Source of the DNA: JALZEG01 sp046263255
GTDB lineage: Bacteria; Actinomycetota; CADDZG01; WHSQ01
Assembly: GCA_046263255.1 (NCBI GenBank)
Contig: JBHELD010000038.1
Location: forward strand, 1 to 13,727
Length of the DNA stretch: 13,727 nucleotides
Direction: 5' to 3'
The notes below the pieces were generated by a model. That model worked only from the letters and a program-made list of their open reading frames with translations. It was not told the DNA's origin and searched no databases. Positions 10,496 to 13,727 of this stretch are shown in pieces (the first letter of the stretch is position 1; every line of letters begins with the position of its first letter). The position numbers and the translations under genes are program-made.

Positions 10496-13400
10496 CTAGA
10501 CCTCCTCGACCGAAGACGGCTCACGACGGGACAGATCGATGCCGAGCTCCTCCGCGGTGCGGAAGATGTCCTCGTCGATCTCTTTCATCTCGATCTCCTC
10601 GCCGGTGGCCGAGAGGACCTCGACGTTCAGGCAGAGGGACTGCATCTCCTTGATCAGGACCTTGAAGCTCTCGGGGATCCCCGGCTCGGGGATGTTCTCG
10701 CCCTTGACGATCGCCTCGTAGACCTTCACGCGGCCGAGCACGTCGTCGGACTTGATCGTCAGCAGCTCCTGCAGGCAGTAGGCCGCGCCGTACGCCTCGA
10801 GCGCCCAGACCTCCATCTCGCCGAACCGCTGGCCGCCGAACTGCGCCTTCCCGCCGAGCGGCTGCTGCGTGATCATCGAGTAGGGGCCGGTGGAGCGGGC
10901 GTGGATCTTGTCGTCCACGAGGTGACTGAGCTTCAGGATGTACATGTATCCGACGGTCACCTCGTTGTCGTAGGGCTCGCCGGAGCGGCCGTCGTAGAGC
11001 TGCGCCTTGCCGTCGACGTCCGTCAGCGGATACTCACCGGGACGGCTCGCGACGGCCTCGAGGGCGCCGAGCAGCTCGTCCTCGCGAGCGCCGTCGAAGA
11101 CCGGGGTCGAGACCCACGTCGGCTCCTGGTCGCGCCAGTGCCCCGCGATCGGGGGCTCGTCCTCCTCCCACCGCTGCTTCGCGGCCCACCCGAGGTGCGT
11201 CTCGAGCACCTGTCCGAGGTTCATGCGGGACGGAACGCCGAGCGGGTTCAGGATGATGTCGACCGGGGTGCCGTCGGCGAGGAACGGCATGTCCTGCTCG
11301 GGCAGGATCTTGCTGATCACGCCCTTGTTGCCGTGCCGGCCGGCGAGCTTGTCGCCCTCCGAGATCTTGCGCTTCTGGGCGACGAAGACCCGCACGAGCT
11401 CGTTGACGCCCGGCGGGAGCTCGTCGCCGTTCTCGCGGCTGAACTCACGAACGCCGATGACCTTCCCGGATTCTCCGTGCGGCATCTTCAACGACGTGTC
11501 TCGCACTTCGCGCGCCTTCTCGCCGAAGATCGCGCGCAGCAGGCGCTCCTCCGGCGTCAGCTCGGTCTCGCCCTTCGGCGTGACCTTCCCTACGAGCACG
11601 TCGCCGGGGCCGACGTCCGCGCCGACGCGGACGATGCCGCGCTCGTCGAGGTCGGCGAGGACCTCCTCGGAGACGTTCGGGATGTCGCGGGTGATCTCCT
11701 CGGCGCCGAGCTTCGTGTCGCGCGCGTCGACCTCGTACTCCTCGATGTGGATCGACGTGAGGATGTCGTCCTTGACGAGGCGCTCGGACAGGATGATCGC
11801 GTCCTCGAAGTTGTAGCCCTCCCAGGACATGAACGCGACGAGCAGGTTGGCGCCGAGCGCCAGCTCGCCTTTGTCGGTCGAGGGGCCGTCGGCGAGGATG
11901 TCGCCCTTCTTGACCTTCTGCCCCTCCGTGACCAGCGGACGCTGGTTGATGCAGGTGGACTGGTTGGAGCGGCGGAACTTCTCGAGCTTGTAGACCGCAC
12001 GCTCGCCGCCGCCGGGCGGCGCGACGACGATCCGCTCGGCCGAGACCTCCTCGACCGTCCCGTTGGCCTCGGCGACGATGACGTCGCCGGCGTCGGTGGC
12101 GGCGCGGTGCTCGAGCCCGGTCCCGACGTACGGAGCCGTCGGCTTCAGGAGCGGCACCGCCTGGCGCTGCATGTTCGCCCCCATGAGGGCCCGGTTCGCG
12201 TCGTCGTGCTCGAGGAACGGGATGCACGCCGCGGCGACCGAGACGATCTGCTTCGGCGAGACGTCCATGTAGTCTACGTTCGCGGCGTCGTCGTAGTCGA
12301 CCTCGTTGTGCCGTCCGCGCACGAGCACGCGGTTGCCGATGAAGCGGCCCTCGCCGTCCAGCTCCGCGTTCGCTTGGGCGATGATCGCCCGGTCCTCCTC
12401 GTCGGCCGTGAGGTAGTCGATCTTGTTCGTGACCTTGCCGTCGACGACCCTGCGGTACGGCGTCTCGATGAACCCGTAGAGGTTCAGGCGCGCGTACGTC
12501 GAGAGCGAGCCCATCAGGCCGATGTTCGGGCCCTCCGGCGTCTCGATGGGGCACATCCTGCCGTAGTGGCTCCAGTGGACGTCCCGCACCTCGAACCCGG
12601 CGCGCTCGCGCGACAGGCCCCCGGGGCCCAGCGCCGAGAGGCGCCGCTTGTGCGTGAGCCCGGCGAGCGGGTTCGTCTGGTCCATGAACTGGCTCAGCTG
12701 GCTCGATCCGAAGAACTCCTTGATCGACGCGACGACCGGCCGGATGTTGATCAGCGTCTGCGGCGTGATGGCCTCGACGTCCTGGGTCGTCATGCGCTCG
12801 CGCACGACGCGCTCCATCCGGCTGAGGCCGACGCGGATCTGGTTCTGGATCAGCTCACCCACCGGACGGATGCGGCGGTTCGCGAAGTGGTCGATGTCGT
12901 CGACCTCGTAGTCGGGGTCGCCGGCGTGCAGCTTCACGAGGTACTGGATCGTCGCGAGGATGTCCTCCTTACGGAGCACGGTGCCCATCGCGTCGATCGA
13001 CTTCTCGTCGTGCTTGAAGCCGAGCTTCTTGTTGACCTTGTAGCGGCCGACCTTGGCGAGGTCGTAGCGCTTGGGGTTGAAGAACAGGTTGTCGAGCAGG
13101 CTGCGCGCGCTCTCGACCGTCGGAGGCTCGCCCGGCCGCAGCTTCCGGTAGATGTCCATGAGCGCGTCTTCCTCGGTCTGGATCGCGTCCTTCTCGAGGG
13201 TCATCTGGATCGACTCGGCGCCGCCGAACAGCTTGAGGATCGCCTCGTCGTCGCCGTGGCCGAGGGCCTTCAGCAGCACGGTCACGTTCTGCTTGCGCTT
13301 GCGGTCGATGCGGACGCCGACGAGGTCCTTCTTGTCGGTCTCGAACTCGAGCCACGCGCCGCGCGCGGGGATCACCTTGCACGCGAAGATGTCCTTGTCG

Positions 13401-13727
13401 GACGTCTTGTCGATCGACTTGTCGAAGTAGACGCCGGGCGAACGCACGAGCTGCGACACGACGACGCGCTCCGTGCCGTTGATGATGAACGTCCCCTTGT
13501 CGGTCATCATCGGGAAGTCGCCCATGAAGACCGTCTGCTCCTTGATCTCGCCGGTCTCCTTGTTGATGAAGGCGGCGGTCACGAACAGCGGGCGGGAGAA
13601 GGTCATGTCCTTCTCCTTGCACTCGTCCTCGTCGAACTTGGGGTCCTCGAAGCGGTGCGAGAGGAACTGGAGCGCGAGGTTCCCCGTGAAGTCCTCTACC
13701 GGTGAGATGTCCCGCAGCGTCTCGCCC
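10496..13727 (-). CDS. rpoB: DNA-directed RNA polymerase subunit beta, partial (5' end beyond window)
   Basis: Second catalytic subunit of RNA polymerase and the target of rifamycins. The frame is open to the right edge: 40 codons precede the first in-window ATG (13604-13606) and read LRDISPVEDFTG... up to DECKEKDM. That ATG is therefore internal, and roughly the first hundred codons lie outside. In all 1076 residues are visible. Conserved blocks include GDFPMMTDKGTFIINGTERV, the rifampicin region SSQLSQFMDQTNPLAGLTHK and RRLSALGPGGLSRERAG (about 12637-12706), GRHGNKGV and the C-terminal KSDDVLGRVKVYEAIVKG. In the rifampicin region the Asp (12680-12682), His (12650-12652) and Ser (12635-12637) that most often mutate in resistant strains are wild type. 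It ends in TAG, which abuts the TTG of rpoC. The similarity is clearly actinobacterial. Confidence 0.98.
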   Translation of the reverse strand, partial: GETLRDISPVEDFTGNLALQFLSHRFEDPKFDEDECKEKDMTFSRPLFVTAAFINKETGEIKEQTVFMGDFPMMTDKGTFIINGTERVVVSQLVRSPGVYFDKSIDKTSDKDIFACKVIPARGAWLEFETDKKDLVGVRIDRKRKQNVTVLLKALGHGDDEAILKLFGGAESIQMTLEKDAIQTEEDALMDIYRKLRPGEPPTVESARSLLDNLFFNPKRYDLAKVGRYKVNKKLGFKHDEKSIDAMGTVLRKEDILATIQYLVKLHAGDPDYEVDDIDHFANRRIRPVGELIQNQIRVGLSRMERVVRERMTTQDVEAITPQTLINIRPVVASIKEFFGSSQLSQFMDQTNPLAGLTHKRRLSALGPGGLSRERAGFEVRDVHWSHYGRMCPIETPEGPNIGLMGSLSTYARLNLYGFIETPYRRVVDGKVTNKIDYLTADEEDRAIIAQANAELDGEGRFIGNRVLVRGRHNEVDYDDAANVDYMDVSPKQIVSVAAACIPFLEHDDANRALMGANMQRQAVPLLKPTAPYVGTGLEHRAATDAGDVIVAEANGTVEEVSAERIVVAPPGGGERAVYKLEKFRRSNQSTCINQRPLVTEGQKVKKGDILADGPSTDKGELALGANLLVAFMSWEGYNFEDAIILSERLVKDDILTSIHIEEYEVDARDTKLGAEEITRDIPNVSEEVLADLDERGIVRVGADVGPGDVLVGKVTPKGETELTPEERLLRAIFGEKAREVRDTSLKMPHGESGKVIGVREFSRENGDELPPGVNELVRVFVAQKRKISEGDKLAGRHGNKGVISKILPEQDMPFLADGTPVDIILNPLGVPSRMNLGQVLETHLGWAAKQRWEEDEPPIAGHWRDQEPTWVSTPVFDGAREDELLGALEAVASRPGEYPLTDVDGKAQLYDGRSGEPYDNEVTVGYMYILKLSHLVDDKIHARSTGPYSMITQQPLGGKAQFGGQRFGEMEVWALEAYGAAYCLQELLTIKSDDVLGRVKVYEAIVKGENIPEPGIPESFKVLIKEMQSLCLNVEVLSATGEEIEMKEIDEDIFRTAEELGIDLSRREPSSVEEV
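10501..10506 (-). promoter_or_regulatory. rpoC Shine-Dalgarno inside rpoB
   Basis: AGGAGG lies in the last codons of rpoB, 5 nt before the TTG start of rpoC. It fixes the start, agrees with the conserved MLDVN N-terminus, and implies that beta and beta-prime are translationally coupled. Confidence 0.85.

Noticed and set aside
12635..12706. Rifampicin-resistance substitutions in the RpoB cluster
   Set aside because: The Asp, His and Ser at the main resistance positions are wild type; the Thr and Ala differences from M. tuberculosis are common natural variants.
10901..13705. A 934-codon open frame on the plus strand across rpoB
   Set aside because: Same GC-driven shadow effect; the translated product shows no recognisable fold.

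Overview
This GC-rich window carries the rpoBC operon and the str operon (rpsL-rpsG-fusA-tuf), both on the minus strand. A roughly 2.8 kb stretch between them holds two plus-strand genes and one small minus-strand ORF. The beta subunit reads very much like actinobacterial RpoB (for example the DECKEKDM stretch near 13604-13624). The beta-prime subunit has a charged coiled-coil insertion after its N-terminal zinc finger, of the kind described for actinobacterial RNA polymerases. I therefore place the organism in the Actinomycetota. The sequences are not close enough to any lineage I remember to name a class; a deep-branching or uncultured soil or aquatic lineage is a guess.

Layout from right to left, in the direction of transcription: rpoB (13727-10496, 5' end outside the window); rpoC (10495-6590), whose TTG start directly abuts the rpoB stop; a very strong palindromic terminator (6546-6573); and a 38-codon membrane-associated ORF (6437-6321). 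On the opposite strand lie a small four-helix membrane protein (5921-6307) and a secreted Asp-box (BNR) beta-propeller protein (4361-5794), the latter followed by an intrinsic terminator and a degenerate second copy of it. A divergent intergenic region (3829-4360) separates the propeller gene from the str operon. It contains a good sigma-A-type promoter on the minus strand (TTGACC-17-TATCCT, 4162-4190) and a predicted leader of about 330 nt with several perfect hairpins. Then come rpsL (3828-3451, TTG start with a perfect Shine-Dalgarno), rpsG (3451-2981, one-base overlap), a tandemly duplicated hairpin (2920-2980), fusA (2902-737) and tuf (674-1, 3' end outside the window).

The minus-strand genes are the core transcription and translation machinery: the two large RNA polymerase subunits, ribosomal proteins S12 and S7 of the decoding and head regions of the 30S subunit, and the elongation factors EF-G and EF-Tu. 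The proteins are ordinary. The less ordinary content is in non-coding and accessory DNA: the long structured str leader, the duplicated hairpins in the rpsG-fusA gap, the duplicated terminator, direct repeats in the divergent promoter region, and the secreted and membrane genes lodged between two normally neighbouring housekeeping operons. I see no CRISPR array, tRNA, rRNA, transposase or phage gene, and nothing I can defend as a wholly new biological system. The str leader is the best candidate for an undescribed regulatory element.
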